Of a DNA stretch of 64,000 nt, positions 26,329 to 37,469 are shown in pieces (position 1 is the first letter of the stretch; every line of letters starts with the position of its first letter). This stretch comes from Flavobacterium sp. J372. Its GTDB lineage: Bacteria > Bacteroidota > Bacteroidia > Flavobacteriales > Flavobacteriaceae. Made by a program: the position numbers and the translations under genes. The stretch is from assembly GCF_024699965.1 (NCBI RefSeq), contig NZ_JAJOMZ010000004.1, positions 1,300,001 through 1,364,000 on the forward strand, written 5' to 3'. The notes beneath the pieces were generated by a model. It saw only the letters and a list, made by a program, of their open reading frames with translations. It searched no databases and had not been told where the DNA came from.

Positions 26329-27411
26329 ATGAGGATGAGGACACAACTACTATTGGCAGGATTTCTTTTGATGGCTTGTGCAAATATTTCTCTTGCACAG
26401 ATGCAGCAGCAGCAGCAGCAACAAGTAAATGAGCAGGTAGCTGTACACCGGGTTAAAACCGGTGAAACTGTAGTGCTCGTTGCCAAAAAATATATGGTGA
26501 CCCCACACGATATTTATGAATTGAACCCTGATGCGGTAAATGGCATTGCAGCAGGCCAGGGGCTAAGGATACCGGTAAGCCGTAAAGTAAAAGAAGAAAT
26601 AGAGGCCAAAAACCTGAATTACGAATTAGTCTCTATTGATGAAATACGCAAGCCTGCTGAAAAGAAACAGGAAGCTGAAAAGACATACACGGCTTCGGTT
26701 ATTAATGCGCCTTCAGCAACGGCGTCAACTTTAAAAAGCGAAAGGCAGGTTACAGCAACTGAAGCATCTTCTGCGATGGCAGTAACTACTGCAACATCAC
26801 ATAAAGTAGGGGCGGGAGAAACCCTTACGGGACTTGCCCGTAAGTACAATACTACCGTAGAAGCTATAACGGCCGCAAACCAGTCAAAGCTGAAAAAAGG
26901 GCTTCAGGCTGGTCAGGAGCTTACAATACCGGCATCACGCGAACTTTTTGCTACTACCATTCCTGATGTAAGAGAAGAACCTGTGCCGGCAAAAACAAGA
27001 GAGGCAATTACTGAAAATGCAACTGAAACTGTAAACACCGGTACGCATAAAGTTGTACCCGGCGAAACGCTGATTGGGCTTTCAAGAAAGTATAACACCA
27101 CTGTTGAGGCAATTACCGAAGCTAACCAGAAGACGCTTCGCCGCGGACTACAGGCTGGGCAAACACTGGTTATTCCCGGTGCAAATGATATTGCCACGGC
27201 TGAACCTGCGATACCATCGGAAAATGGAGCAACAGTATATAATGCAGGCGAAACTATTGAACATCGTGTAGCTTCAGGCGAAACCCTTACAGGCCTTGCT
27301 CGTAAATACAACACTACCATTGATGCAATTACTGAAAACAACAAAAATAAGCTGAAGAGAGGCTTGCAGGCAGGCCAGGTATTGAGCATCACAGCACACG
27401 CATCCAACTAA
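26329..27411 (+). CDS. Exported protein with four LysM domains
   Basis: 360 residues. After a signal peptide (LLLAGFLLMACANISLA) and a Gln run come four LysM domains: VHRVKTGETVVLVAKKY (about residues 41-86), HKVGAGETLTGLARKYNTTV, HKVVPGETLIGLSRKYNTTV and HRVASGETLTGLARKYNTTI. Domains 2-4 are near copies of each other, joined by Thr/Glu/Ala-rich linkers, which points to recent internal duplication. No catalytic domain is present, so it is a peptidoglycan-binding protein of the periplasm or envelope. A second LysM protein follows behind a terminator. Confidence 0.9.
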   Translation: MRMRTQLLLAGFLLMACANISLAQMQQQQQQQVNEQVAVHRVKTGETVVLVAKKYMVTPHDIYELNPDAVNGIAAGQGLRIPVSRKVKEEIEAKNLNYELVSIDEIRKPAEKKQEAEKTYTASVINAPSATASTLKSERQVTATEASSAMAVTTATSHKVGAGETLTGLARKYNTTVEAITAANQSKLKKGLQAGQELTIPASRELFATTIPDVREEPVPAKTREAITENATETVNTGTHKVVPGETLIGLSRKYNTTVEAITEANQKTLRRGLQAGQTLVIPGANDIATAEPAIPSENGATVYNAGETIEHRVASGETLTGLARKYNTTIDAITENNKNKLKRGLQAGQVLSITAHASN

Positions 27412-27431
27412 AAATTATATTAATAACCATT

Positions 27432-27475
27432 AATAAGTCGTTACAAAGGTTAACTTTGTAGCGGCTTATTTTTTT
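27432..27475 (+). terminator. Rho-independent terminator of the first LysM gene
   Basis: A 17-bp stem (27432-27448, 27454-27470) with two G-U pairs, loop gttaa, followed by TTTTT. A TAnnTTTG-like word inside it is incidental. Confidence 0.85.
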
Positions 27476-27489
27476 AAAGTATATCTATT

Positions 27490-29415
27490 ATGAAATATCG
27501 GTTATTGCTGGTTTTTTTAGTGATGCTCATGTCGGTTTCGGCAATGGCACAGGGTTACAGGAAGCATAAAGTAGCTAAAGGCGAGACGGTTGCCGACATC
27601 GCCAAAAAATATAAGGTTACGCCTTATGACATTTACAGGCTGAACCCTGACTCAAAAAACGGCGTGAAGGAGAACAGCATCATCCTTGTGCCTAATGAGT
27701 CAAAACCTGCAACAACTGCCCCTGTTGCTGAAAAACCTACAAAAGTTGTAAATACCGAACATGTTGTTGCAGCCAAAGAAAGCCTGTACAGCCTCTCTAA
27801 AAAATATGGCGTAACTGTAGATGAGATAAAAAAAGCCAACGGTACGAGTGTTGACAATGGCTTGCAGATAGGACAGAAGGTAATCATCCCTATAAAAGGC
27901 AGCGCTGTTGCCGCCGAGGTAAAAGAAGCAGCAAAGGCCGAAAAGAAAGCTACGCCGCCATCTTATTTCTTCCATACCGTTGCCGCTGGTGAAACCAAAT
28001 ATTCTATCGCAAAACAATATGGCATGAGCCTGCAGCTGCTTGAGGCGCTTAACCCTGAAGCCAAAGATACCCTTGCCATAGGACAGAAACTAAAGCTGGA
28101 CCCGTAATGCAGTTATCGAAAAAGAAACACAGCCGGCACCACAGGTAACAGCACCTAAACCTGCCGAACCTGCAATGCAGAAAGTTTATTCAGAATATAC
28201 CATTCAGCCAAAAGAAACACTTTTCAGCCTTTCACGCCGTGCAGGTATTTCAGAAGAAGAGTTCATAGCTCTTAATCCGCAATTGAAAGATGGCGTTAAA
28301 GAAGGTATGGTGATAAAATGGCCGGTAAATGTGCCTGTGCCGCCAAAAGGCATTGCAGCAAACCTTGCCACTTCCTTAAATAAATCGACACCGAAAGAGC
28401 TTGCTATACTTATCCCGTTCAACCTTACAAAAACAGAGTCCGATACAGTTCGCAAACAGCGCCTTCGTTCAGAGAAATTCCTGAACATGACGCTTGATTT
28501 CTACTCCGGTGCACTAATGGCGATAGATTCTGCTAAAGCTATGGGGCTTCCCTTAAAGGTGAGAATACTAGACTCTAAAGAAAGCCGTAACACCAGTGAT
28601 GTTGCAAACTTTAAAACTAACCTTACAGGAGCCAATACTATCATAGGGCCTTTCTTCCAGAGCAACGTAGAAACCACTGCATCACTGTTCCCAAATACGC
28701 CGGTAATTTCACCGCTATCAAAAGAAACCGGTACGGCATACGGCAACCTGTATAACTCTGTACCATCACCCGATATGGTAAAGATTGGGATGCTGAACTG
28801 GCTGAAAGTGAAAGGCGGCAATGTGCTGGCAATTGTAGATTCAAAAAAGCAAGCTCAAGGCAGCTAATAAAAAACACATCGCCTGAAGTCAAATTTATAG
28901 AAGGTGGTGTGACGGATGCTTCCGTACGTGCCCAACTATCTAAAGACGTGATGAACTATGTTATCATGGAAACTGAAAGTACCAATATGGTGCTAAATGT
29001 AACCAAAGTGCTTGCTACATTACAATCAGAATACCAAATTCAGCTTGTGGTGCTGGAGCGGACAGATACGCTTGACTTTGATGAAATTCCGCTTGAAAGG
29101 CTTACAGCGCTTAAAATGCTGTACCCATCTGTAAACAATGAGGCTGAAACGCCCGGTTCACAGCTTTTTAACAGGCTTTATCGCGAAAAGAATAATATTG
29201 CACCGAGCCAGTTTGCTACACGTGGATTCGATGTGACGTTTGATGCGATTATGAGGCTTTTCCAGAATGAAGAGTTTTCAGACGTGATGACTAGTGCGGC
29301 GACAGAGTATGTGGAGAACAAATTCATCTACACAAAATCTGACGAGGGCAACAACAACACAGGCGTGTATATATTACAGTATAACCCTGACCTTTCAGTA
29401 ACACAGGCACAATAA
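27490..29415 (+). CDS. LysM protein fused to a periplasmic-binding-protein-like domain, two frameshifts
   Basis: About 642 residues if two breaks are repaired. A signal peptide (SVSAMAQ) is followed by LysM domains (KHKVAKGETVADIAKKY, EHVVAAKESLYSLSKKY, FHTVAAGETKYSIAKQY, EYTIQPKETLFSLSRRAG) and then a type-1 periplasmic binding domain (LAILIPFNLTKTESD, FYSGALMAIDSAK, TIIGPFFQSNVE). Break 1: CCC at 28101-28103 has one base too many (then NAVIEKETQPAPQ). Break 2: A6 at 28843-28848 is one short (then KKASSRQLIKNTSPE). The domain mix is known in Bacteroidota; the ligand is unknown. Break 2 is at A AAA AAG. Confidence 0.8.
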
Positions 29416-29418
29416 GCT

Positions 29419-29817
29419 ATGACATCAAAAGTAACCTACCTTGGCGAACTTCGCACATCGTCAATACACATTGCATCAAATGCGGAGATAATTTCAGATG
29501 CGCCGCTTGACAATCATGGCAAAGGCGAGGCATTTTCTCCAACAGATACTGTTGCCAATGCATTGGCCAGCTGCATGTTCACCGTAATGGGCATTAAAGC
29601 CAGGGACATGGGTGTTGACTTCAGTGGCAGTACAGCCGAAGTAACAAAGATTATGCAGGCTGAACCGCGCAGAATTGCAAAAATCATCATTGTAATGAAC
29701 ATGAAGGCAGATGCCGATGAAAAAACGCGCACCATCCTGGAACGTACCGCAATGACCTGCCCTGTTTTCCTCAGCCTCAACCCTGATATTGAGAAAGACG
29801 TTACTTTTAACTGGTAG
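29419..29817 (+). CDS. OsmC-family peroxiredoxin-like protein
   Basis: 132 residues with both redox cysteines: ALASCMFTVMGIKARDMG near residues 49-60 and MTCPVFLSLNP near 113-122. OsmC/Ohr proteins reduce organic hydroperoxides in the cytoplasm. Lacking Ohr-specific hallmarks, it belongs to the general YhfA/OsmC group. It starts 3 bases after the LysM protein's stop. Confidence 0.9.
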   Translation: MTSKVTYLGELRTSSIHIASNAEIISDAPLDNHGKGEAFSPTDTVANALASCMFTVMGIKARDMGVDFSGSTAEVTKIMQAEPRRIAKIIIVMNMKADADEKTRTILERTAMTCPVFLSLNPDIEKDVTFNW

Positions 29818-29823
29818 TTTTTT

Positions 29824-30054
29824 TTGGACGAGCAGCAAAAACTCCTGATAAAACTGGCGCATACTAAAATGCCTTTCGGTAAATATGAAGGCCGTTATCT
29901 TATAGACCTGCCTGAATATTATGTAGTATGGTACCACAACAAAGGCTTCCCGAAAGGCCAATTGGGCGACCAGCTCCGGCTTGTGTATGAACTTAAGCTA
30001 AACGGCCTGGAGCATATCATCAGGAATATAAAGGCGCAGTACCCAAAGCAGTAG
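29824..30054 (+). CDS. DUF3820 family protein
   Basis: 76 residues of the DUF3820 family: a helical segment, the motif KMPFGKYEGRYLIDLPEYYVVWY, and FPKGQLGDQL. An in-frame stop lies at 29815-29817, and the only start before the conserved region is TTG at 29824, unusual in this phylum. A T8 run precedes it, so a lost ATG by homopolymer error is possible. Follows osmC by 6 bases. Function unknown, nucleic-acid-related by association only. Confidence 0.7.
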   Translation: MDEQQKLLIKLAHTKMPFGKYEGRYLIDLPEYYVVWYHNKGFPKGQLGDQLRLVYELKLNGLEHIIRNIKAQYPKQ

Positions 30055-30102
30055 ATCGCATGATTTCATATTATTTCTTATTTTTACAAAAATATTTCCG
30101 TG

Positions 30103-30347
30103 ATGGACAATGCGGCACTTAAATTGGAATTATTAGACTGGCTCATCCATCTTAATGATGAGTCGAAAATACGAGCGATTGAATCTATCAAGAATCAATC
30201 AAATGATGTAGTGGCATATACTGTCTTTGGTGAGCCGCTTACCGAAGCGCAATATCAGAAGGAAATAGATAAGGGTGTTGCTGATGTACAAGCTGGTCGT
30301 GTGAAACCCTTATCAGAGATTAAAAAAAATATAGCAGGAATGAATAA
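30103..30347 (+). CDS. Antitoxin of a type II toxin-antitoxin pair, frameshifted
   Basis: About 81 residues from the ATG at 30103: a helical LELLDWLIHLNDESKIRAIESI followed by YTVFGEPLTEAQYQKEIDKGVADVQAGRVKPLSEIKKK. This is the usual shape of ParD/RelB-like antitoxins of Bacteroidota. The A8 run at 30322-30329 is probably one base short: with A9 the reading is EIKKKYSRNE and stop (30345-30347), overlapping the toxin start at 30340. As given, the antitoxin runs straight into the toxin frame as one ORF. Confidence 0.7.
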
Positions 30348-30622
30348 ACCTGAAGTATTTTTAAGTAGTGAAGCCGAATATGATTTAGATGCGATTTATG
30401 AATATTATTTTGGAAAGTCTCCACAGGCTGCAAATAATATAATTAACAATATAATAGTTCAGATTGAAACGCTTGTTTTTAATGAACAATTCCAAAAAGA
30501 GCCTTCCAGGCTAGAATTGAGAAGAATTATCAGGAAATTACAAGATACTTTATCAGGTTAGAGAAAATTCAGCTTATATAATCCGTATTTTCGACAGCCG
30601 TCGTGATTCCTCACACCTCTAA
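30340..30622 (+). CDS. RelE/ParE-family toxin, frameshifted
   Basis: About 94 residues from MNKPEVFLSSEAEYDLDAIYEYY. The frame derails near 30520: dropping one A around 30522-30523 restores LRELSGNYKILYQV and RENSAYIIRIFDSRRDSSHL, the typical ParE/RelE core and C-terminal Arg-rich end. The stop is then 30620-30622. The toxin either inhibits gyrase (ParE) or cleaves mRNA (RelE); sequence alone does not tell. It overlaps the antitoxin by 8 bases. The region is AT-rich relative to the neighbours. Confidence 0.7.
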
Positions 30623-30664
30623 AACTTTCTTCTCCAAACCCCAATATTCAGTTAAGACAGATAA

Positions 30665-32365
<1,701 letters not shown>

Positions 32366-32412
32366 GGCTTTAAAATAAACAGGCGAAAAGCCTGAGGTAA
32401 CAATAAATATAA

Positions 32413-34317
32413 ATGGAAGAAAAGAAGTTAGACGTTAAGTCGATTATCGGTTTTGTGATCATTGCCCTTTTGATGGTGTATATGATTTATAATCAGTCAC
32501 CATCACAGGAAGAAGTAAACAAAGAAAAAGCCAAGAAAGAGCAGATAGAGAAAGCCAAAGCTACGCAGATACCTGAGCAGCAGTCGGCAGCGGCAATGCC
32601 TGCAGATTCTACAGTTGCTGATTCTGTAAAACTGCAGCAGCTAAGAGGCTCTTTGGGCGCCTTTGCTTACAGCGCTACCCTGCCATCAGCAAAAGGTAAC
32701 GTTACAGAACTTAAGAACCCGTTATTAACCCTTCGCATCTCCAATAAAGGCGGTTATATTGCAGAGGCCAACATCAACAGTTTTGAGCAGTTTGAAAAGG
32801 GCTCAAAGCAGCGTGTCGAGCTTATCAAAAAGAATAACGCCGACCTGAATATCCAGATAAAGACTAAGGATAACCGCATACTTAATACACGTGACATGTA
32901 TTTTGAGCCTGTGGTTACCAAAGAAGGTGAAAACCAGGTGCTGACCATGCGGCTTAAAGCAGGGGCAAACCAGTTCCTTGAGTACCGCTACGTGATGAAG
33001 CCAAATGATTATATGCTTGACTTCTCAATCCGTACACAGGGATTGTCGCAGGTACTGAATACATCTGCCCCGGCTGACCTTGAGTGGCAGCTGAAGGCCT
33101 TCCGCAATGAAAAGAGTGTAAGCTATGAAAATCGCTATACAGAGCTTGTGTTTGAATATGAAGATGGTAAAGACAACTATCTTGGCCAGGGGAAAGATGA
33201 GGCTGACAAGGCTGAGGATGTTACCTATGTGGCTTTTAAGCAGCATTTCTTCACATCAATATTATTGACTGATACTCCGTTCAAAACAGCTGACCTGACA
33301 TCGGAAAATCTTGTGAAAGATGAAAAGCTGGATACCACTTACACTAAGAACTTTACCGCTAAAATGCCGCTTGAGTTTAAAGGCGGTGAACTTAGCTACA
33401 ATATGAACATGTACTACGGCCCGGCCGACTTCAAAATACTTGATAGTTATAACAAGAACCTTGATGAGGTAATGCCGCTTGGCTGGGGTATTTTCGGGTG
33501 GATCAATAAATGGTTGTTCATACCGTTCTTTACCATGCTGCTCAACTTCATGCCACACGGTATAGCAATTATCTTCTTTACGATTATCGTGAGGCTGGCT
33601 ATGTCGCCGGTTACGTATAAATCATATGTATCTCAGGCTAAAATGAAGGTGCTTCGCCCGGAAATAGCTGAACTTAACGCGAAGTATTCTAAAGACCCGA
33701 TGAAGAAACAGCAGGAAACAATGAAGCTGTACAACAAGGCAGGCGTAAATCCTATGGCAGGATGTTTACCGGCGCTTATGCAGATCCCGATTTTCTATGC
33801 GTTATTCCAGTTCTTCCCGTCGTTCTTCGACCTTAGGCAAAAAAACTTCCTTTGGGCAGACGACCTTTCATCGTATGACTCGATCGCGCACCTGCCATTC
33901 TATATTCCATTCTACGGCAACCACGTGAGCTTATTCCCAATATTGGCATCAGTAGCTATATTCTTCTACATGAAGATGACCACAGGAGACCAGGCCATGT
34001 CTGCACCGCCGCAAGACGGTATGCCGGATATGAGCAAGATCATGAAGATAATGATATACATATCGCCGATTATGATGCTAATCTTCTTCAATAACTATGC
34101 ATCAGGACTCAGCTTGTACTACTTCATTTCAAACCTCATTACAATTGGGATTATGCTTGTTATCAAGAAATACATTGTGAGTGAAGAGAAAATACACGCC
34201 CGCATAGAGGAGAACAAAAGCAAGCCGAAAAAGCAGAGCAGGTTTGCCCAGAAAATGCAGGAAATGATGGAGCAGGCGCAGGAACAGCAAAACCAGCGCA
34301 ACCAAAACAGGAAATAA
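32413..34317 (+). CDS. yidC: Membrane protein insertase YidC
   Basis: 634 residues. An N-terminal membrane helix (IIGFVIIALLMVYMI), a large periplasmic beta-sandwich domain (about 95-350), then five transmembrane segments containing the conserved hydrophilic-groove motif MSPVTYKSYVSQAKMKVLRPEI with its Lys/Arg-rich loop, and a basic C-terminal tail (KKQSRFAQKMQEMM). Inserts and folds inner-membrane proteins alone or with SecYEG. Ends before a good terminator. Confidence 0.96.
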   Translation: MEEKKLDVKSIIGFVIIALLMVYMIYNQSPSQEEVNKEKAKKEQIEKAKATQIPEQQSAAAMPADSTVADSVKLQQLRGSLGAFAYSATLPSAKGNVTELKNPLLTLRISNKGGYIAEANINSFEQFEKGSKQRVELIKKNNADLNIQIKTKDNRILNTRDMYFEPVVTKEGENQVLTMRLKAGANQFLEYRYVMKPNDYMLDFSIRTQGLSQVLNTSAPADLEWQLKAFRNEKSVSYENRYTELVFEYEDGKDNYLGQGKDEADKAEDVTYVAFKQHFFTSILLTDTPFKTADLTSENLVKDEKLDTTYTKNFTAKMPLEFKGGELSYNMNMYYGPADFKILDSYNKNLDEVMPLGWGIFGWINKWLFIPFFTMLLNFMPHGIAIIFFTIIVRLAMSPVTYKSYVSQAKMKVLRPEIAELNAKYSKDPMKKQQETMKLYNKAGVNPMAGCLPALMQIPIFYALFQFFPSFFDLRQKNFLWADDLSSYDSIAHLPFYIPFYGNHVSLFPILASVAIFFYMKMTTGDQAMSAPPQDGMPDMSKIMKIMIYISPIMMLIFFNNYASGLSLYYFISNLITIGIMLVIKKYIVSEEKIHARIEENKSKPKKQSRFAQKMQEMMEQAQEQQNQRNQNRK

Positions 34318-34320
34318 CTA

Positions 34321-34345
34321 AAAGCACTCTACGGAGTGCTTTTTT
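34321..34345 (+). terminator. Rho-independent terminator of yidC
   Basis: Stem aaagcactc/gagtgcttt with a 4-base loop and a T run, 3 bases beyond the yidC stop. Confidence 0.9.
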
Positions 34346-34392
34346 GATACTAAACATGAAGTTTTTAAGTTTGTACAACAGATAATTTAAGT

Positions 34393-35079
34393 ATGAAAAG
34401 CATAATAGTTACCTTATTACTATTTTTTATAAGCCTTGTTGGAAGGGCACAGGATATTAATAAAATGGATGCTGAAGGTAAGCGCCACGGTTTGTGGAAA
34501 GGTATATATGAAGACACAAAGCTTCCACGCTACGAAGGCACTTTTGAACATGGTAAAGAAACGGGAGTATTCCGGTTTTTCGAGAATTCAAAAAAATCAC
34601 CGCTGGCAGCCACACGAGAGTTTTCAGCAAAAGATAACTCATGCTACACTATTTTTTACGGAGAGAAAGAAAAGAAAACAGGCGAAGGGCGAGAAGTGAA
34701 TAAGATACGCCAGGGCGAATGGAAATTTTATCATCCTGACGGAAAAACAATCATGTCTGTTGAGAATTACAAAGACGGAAAAATTATCGGCACCCGTAAA
34801 GTTTATTTCCCTGACGGAAAGATTGCAGAAGAAACGGTCTACACAGATGGTATAAAAAACGGCCCCTATAAAAAGTACACCGAAAAAGGGCTTGTGCTTG
34901 AAGAAGCGGTGTATGTAAAAGACCAGTTTCACGGCCCCGCAACTTACCGTAATGACGCAGGACAGGTGGTAAGTACAGGCCAGTACAAAAATGGCAAGAA
35001 AGCCGGCCTTTGGAAGTTTTATAAAGACAGAAAGCTGGAAAAGGAAGTTGATATGAGTGCTTCCAGAAAACGGCCGTAA
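34393..35079 (+). CDS. Exported MORN-repeat-like (YwqK-type) protein
   Basis: 228 residues with a signal peptide (LLFFISLVGRAQ). Repeated 20-24-residue units of the form GxRHGLWKGIY, RQGEWKFYHPDGKTIM, IIGTRKVYFPDGKIAEET, KNGPYKKYTEKGLVLEE and KKAGLWKFYKD-RKLEKE make antiparallel beta hairpins like MORN repeats. Automatic pipelines call this the 'YwqK family antitoxin', but the secretion signal argues against that. Role unknown; protein- or surface-binding is plausible. Confidence 0.8.
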   Translation: MKSIIVTLLLFFISLVGRAQDINKMDAEGKRHGLWKGIYEDTKLPRYEGTFEHGKETGVFRFFENSKKSPLAATREFSAKDNSCYTIFYGEKEKKTGEGREVNKIRQGEWKFYHPDGKTIMSVENYKDGKIIGTRKVYFPDGKIAEETVYTDGIKNGPYKKYTEKGLVLEEAVYVKDQFHGPATYRNDAGQVVSTGQYKNGKKAGLWKFYKDRKLEKEVDMSASRKRP

Positions 35080-35100
35080 ACACTTTACCTGTTTTTGTTT

Positions 35101-35108
35101 TACCTTTG
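35101..35108 (+). promoter_or_regulatory. Candidate -7 promoter element of mnmA
   Basis: TACCTTTG is an exact TAnnTTTG match, 19 bases before the mnmA ATG. Confidence 0.5.
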
Positions 35109-35127
35109 CAAAAATAAATGAAGTAAG

Positions 35128-36315
35128 ATGAAACGTGTTGTTGTAGGGCTTTCGGGTGGTGTAGATTCAAGTGTGGCGGCATACCTGCTGAAAGAGCAGG
35201 GTTATGAAGTTATTGGCTTGTTCATGAAGAACTGGCATGATGATTCGGTTACCATATCAAATGAATGTCCGTGGCTTGAGGACAGCAATGACGCACTTCT
35301 TGTAGCCGAAAAACTCGGCATCCCTTTCCAGACGGTTGACCTTAGCGAAGAGTATAAAGAGCGTATTGTGGACTATATGTTCAATGAATACGAGAAAGGC
35401 CGCACGCCAAATCCGGACGTGCTTTGCAACCGCGAAATCAAGTTTGATGTTTTCATGAAGATTGCCTTGAGCCTCGGCGCTGACTATGTTGCCACAGGCC
35501 ACTATTGCCGTAAAGGAACAATAGAAAAAGACGGGCAGGAAATATACCAGTTGCTTGCAGGAGTTGATGGTAATAAAGACCAGTCCTACTTTTTGTGCCA
35601 GCTTTCGCAAGAACAGCTCAGCAAAGCTTTATTCCCTATCGGCGAACTAACAAAGCCACAGGTTCGCGAAATAGCGGCCAGGATGGGGCTTGCCACAGCC
35701 GAGAAGAAAGATTCACAAGGCCTTTGCTTTATTGGTAAAGTAAGATTGCCTGAATTTCTTCAGCAGCAGCTGCAGCCGAAAGAAGGGCTTATTTATGAGG
35801 TAGATGCTGATGTGGAGACTTTCAAGGCTGAACGTCCTCAATTCTCGTCGGTAAAAGAAAGGCTTGCCTACGAAGCCAGGAATATCGACTACAAACCCGA
35901 AATGGGTAAAGTGGTAGGGAAGCACCAGGGCGCCCATTATTATACCATAGGCCAGCGTAAAGGGCTGAATGTTGGCGGAACTAAAGAGGCACTGTTTATC
36001 ATTGCGACCGATGTTGAAACTAATAGTATATACACAGGACAAGGGCACAACCACCCTGGACTGTTCCGTAAAGCATTATTCATCCAGGAAAGCGAAATCC
36101 ATTGGATACGTGAAGACCTTGCTCTGAAAGATGGCGAGACAATGGATGTTATGGTGCGCATACGCTACCGTCAGCCGTTGCAGAAAGCTACCCTGCATAA
36201 GTTTGATGACGGTATGTACATTTCTTTTGAACAACCGCAAAGCGCTATTACCGAAGGCCAGTTTGCCGCATGGCATATTGGTGAGGAGTTGGTGGGTAGT
36301 GGAGTGATATCTTAA
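35128..36315 (+). CDS. mnmA: tRNA-specific 2-thiouridylase MnmA
   Basis: 395 residues. PP-loop [17 protein letters not shown], the first catalytic Cys in [15 protein letters not shown] near residue 101, the second in SQGLCFIGK near 200, and a C-terminal RNA-binding domain. It thiolates U34 at C2 in the anticodon of tRNA Lys/Glu/Gln. The later mnmD gene of this window methylates the same nucleotide. An ORF of unknown type follows after 4 bases. Confidence 0.96.
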   Translation: MKRVVVGLSGGVDSSVAAYLLKEQGYEVIGLFMKNWHDDSVTISNECPWLEDSNDALLVAEKLGIPFQTVDLSEEYKERIVDYMFNEYEKGRTPNPDVLCNREIKFDVFMKIALSLGADYVATGHYCRKGTIEKDGQEIYQLLAGVDGNKDQSYFLCQLSQEQLSKALFPIGELTKPQVREIAARMGLATAEKKDSQGLCFIGKVRLPEFLQQQLQPKEGLIYEVDADVETFKAERPQFSSVKERLAYEARNIDYKPEMGKVVGKHQGAHYYTIGQRKGLNVGGTKEALFIIATDVETNSIYTGQGHNHPGLFRKALFIQESEIHWIREDLALKDGETMDVMVRIRYRQPLQKATLHKFDDGMYISFEQPQSAITEGQFAAWHIGEELVGSGVIS

Positions 36316-36319
36316 TCTT

Positions 36320-36811
36320 ATGAATTTCAATTTTCAATCTTCACTTCCAGGAAATTATGTCGACACTCCAATTGTTATTTCCGGCGAAAAGTCTTTGCAA
36401 TTAAAAGGTGTCGAATATCTCGTAATTGATGATGTTGAAGAAGTATATGAAATACGCTATGAAGCTCATACAGGACCTTTTCGAGATGCTATAATTCATG
36501 AAAATGTTCTGGCTGTTGGTCATGAAGAGCATTTTTATTTATTTGATATTGTAGCAAAAAGGTGCTTACTAACTATACATCTATCAGGTTACTTTGGAAA
36601 TCTCTTCATGCACCAACATGAATTTTATATATGTGACGCTAATGGAATTCGATGCGTCGATCTTTCAGGTTCAGTGATTTGGAACAATGATAGATTAGCA
36701 ATAGATGGCATTTTCATTACAGAATTTACATCAAATCAAATACTGGGAGAAGCAGAAATTGATCCACCTGGAGGCTGGAAGGACTTTGTGCTAAGTCTAC
36801 AGGTAAATTAA
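36320..36811 (+). CDS. Hypothetical protein, family not recognised
   Basis: 163 residues, no signal peptide, no transmembrane helix. It looks mainly beta-stranded (short strands with VLAVGHEEHFYLFDI, FYICDANGIRCVDL and GSVIWNND), reminiscent of a small beta-propeller or WD-like half. Its base composition is noticeably AT-richer than mnmA and TatD on either side, and it starts 4 bases after mnmA. Possibly a later insertion (an immunity-like protein is one guess, unsupported). Confidence 0.65.
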   Translation: MNFNFQSSLPGNYVDTPIVISGEKSLQLKGVEYLVIDDVEEVYEIRYEAHTGPFRDAIIHENVLAVGHEEHFYLFDIVAKRCLLTIHLSGYFGNLFMHQHEFYICDANGIRCVDLSGSVIWNNDRLAIDGIFITEFTSNQILGEAEIDPPGGWKDFVLSLQVN

Positions 36812-36824
36812 TAAGGATAGATTA

Positions 36825-37469
36825 ATGCTCCACAACCTCCACACACATAATTACACCGCAAATCCCGGCATCCTTCAGATAGTCAACCGCTATCCTGATG
36901 ATGAAATTGATGTGCCGTATTTCTCAACCGGCATTCATCCGTGGTACATTGATGAAAGCAAATTAGATGAGCATCTGCATATAATTGAGCAGCGTTTACA
37001 GTTTGAAAATTGCCTGGCACTTGGTGAATGCGGACTCGATAAACGCATTGAAACCCCGCTCTACATTCAGTTAAATGTTTTTGAAAAGCAGCTTGTACTT
37101 GCGGTGAAATACAATAAACCTGTAATTTTGCATTGTGTGGCTGCCTATGAAGAGGTTATGGCCATAAAGAAAAAGCTGAAAATTGAAGTTCCGATGATCA
37201 TTCACGGGTTCTCAAAGAATAACCAGGTAGCAAAACAATTGCTTGATAATGGCTTTTATCTTTCGTTTGGTAAGTATCTGTTGCGAAATCTGGAGTTGTC
37301 AGGTGTATTAGCGCAAGTGCCTTCCGACAGGTTTTTCCTTGAGACTGATACGATTGAAGAGGGGATAGCACAGGTGTACGAAAAGGCAGCACAGGCACGA
37401 AATATTTCTATAGAACAAGTGCAACAGCTTGTTGCACAAAATTTTAAAACTGTTTTCAATAATGGCTGA
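36825..37469 (+). CDS. TatD-family metal-dependent hydrolase
   Basis: 214 residues, shorter than classical TatD (about 260). Motifs: HTHNY with the metal His pair, FSTGIHPWYID, ALGECGLDKR, VILHCV, PMIIHGFSKN and LETDT with the catalytic Asp. TatD proteins are 3'-5' DNases or D-aminoacyl hydrolases. The stop overlaps the tcdA start by 8 bases (ATGGCTGA), suggesting translational coupling. Confidence 0.9.
   Translation: MLHNLHTHNYTANPGILQIVNRYPDDEIDVPYFSTGIHPWYIDESKLDEHLHIIEQRLQFENCLALGECGLDKRIETPLYIQLNVFEKQLVLAVKYNKPVILHCVAAYEEVMAIKKKLKIEVPMIIHGFSKNNQVAKQLLDNGFYLSFGKYLLRNLELSGVLAQVPSDRFFLETDTIEEGIAQVYEKAAQARNISIEQVQQLVAQNFKTVFNNG

Noticed and set aside
27451..27458. TAACTTTG as a promoter for the second LysM gene
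   Set aside because: It lies inside the stem of a strong terminator, so the match is better explained by the hairpin.
34393..35079. Part of a toxin-antitoxin system (YwqK label)
   Set aside because: The protein has a signal peptide and MORN-like repeats, and no toxin gene is adjacent.
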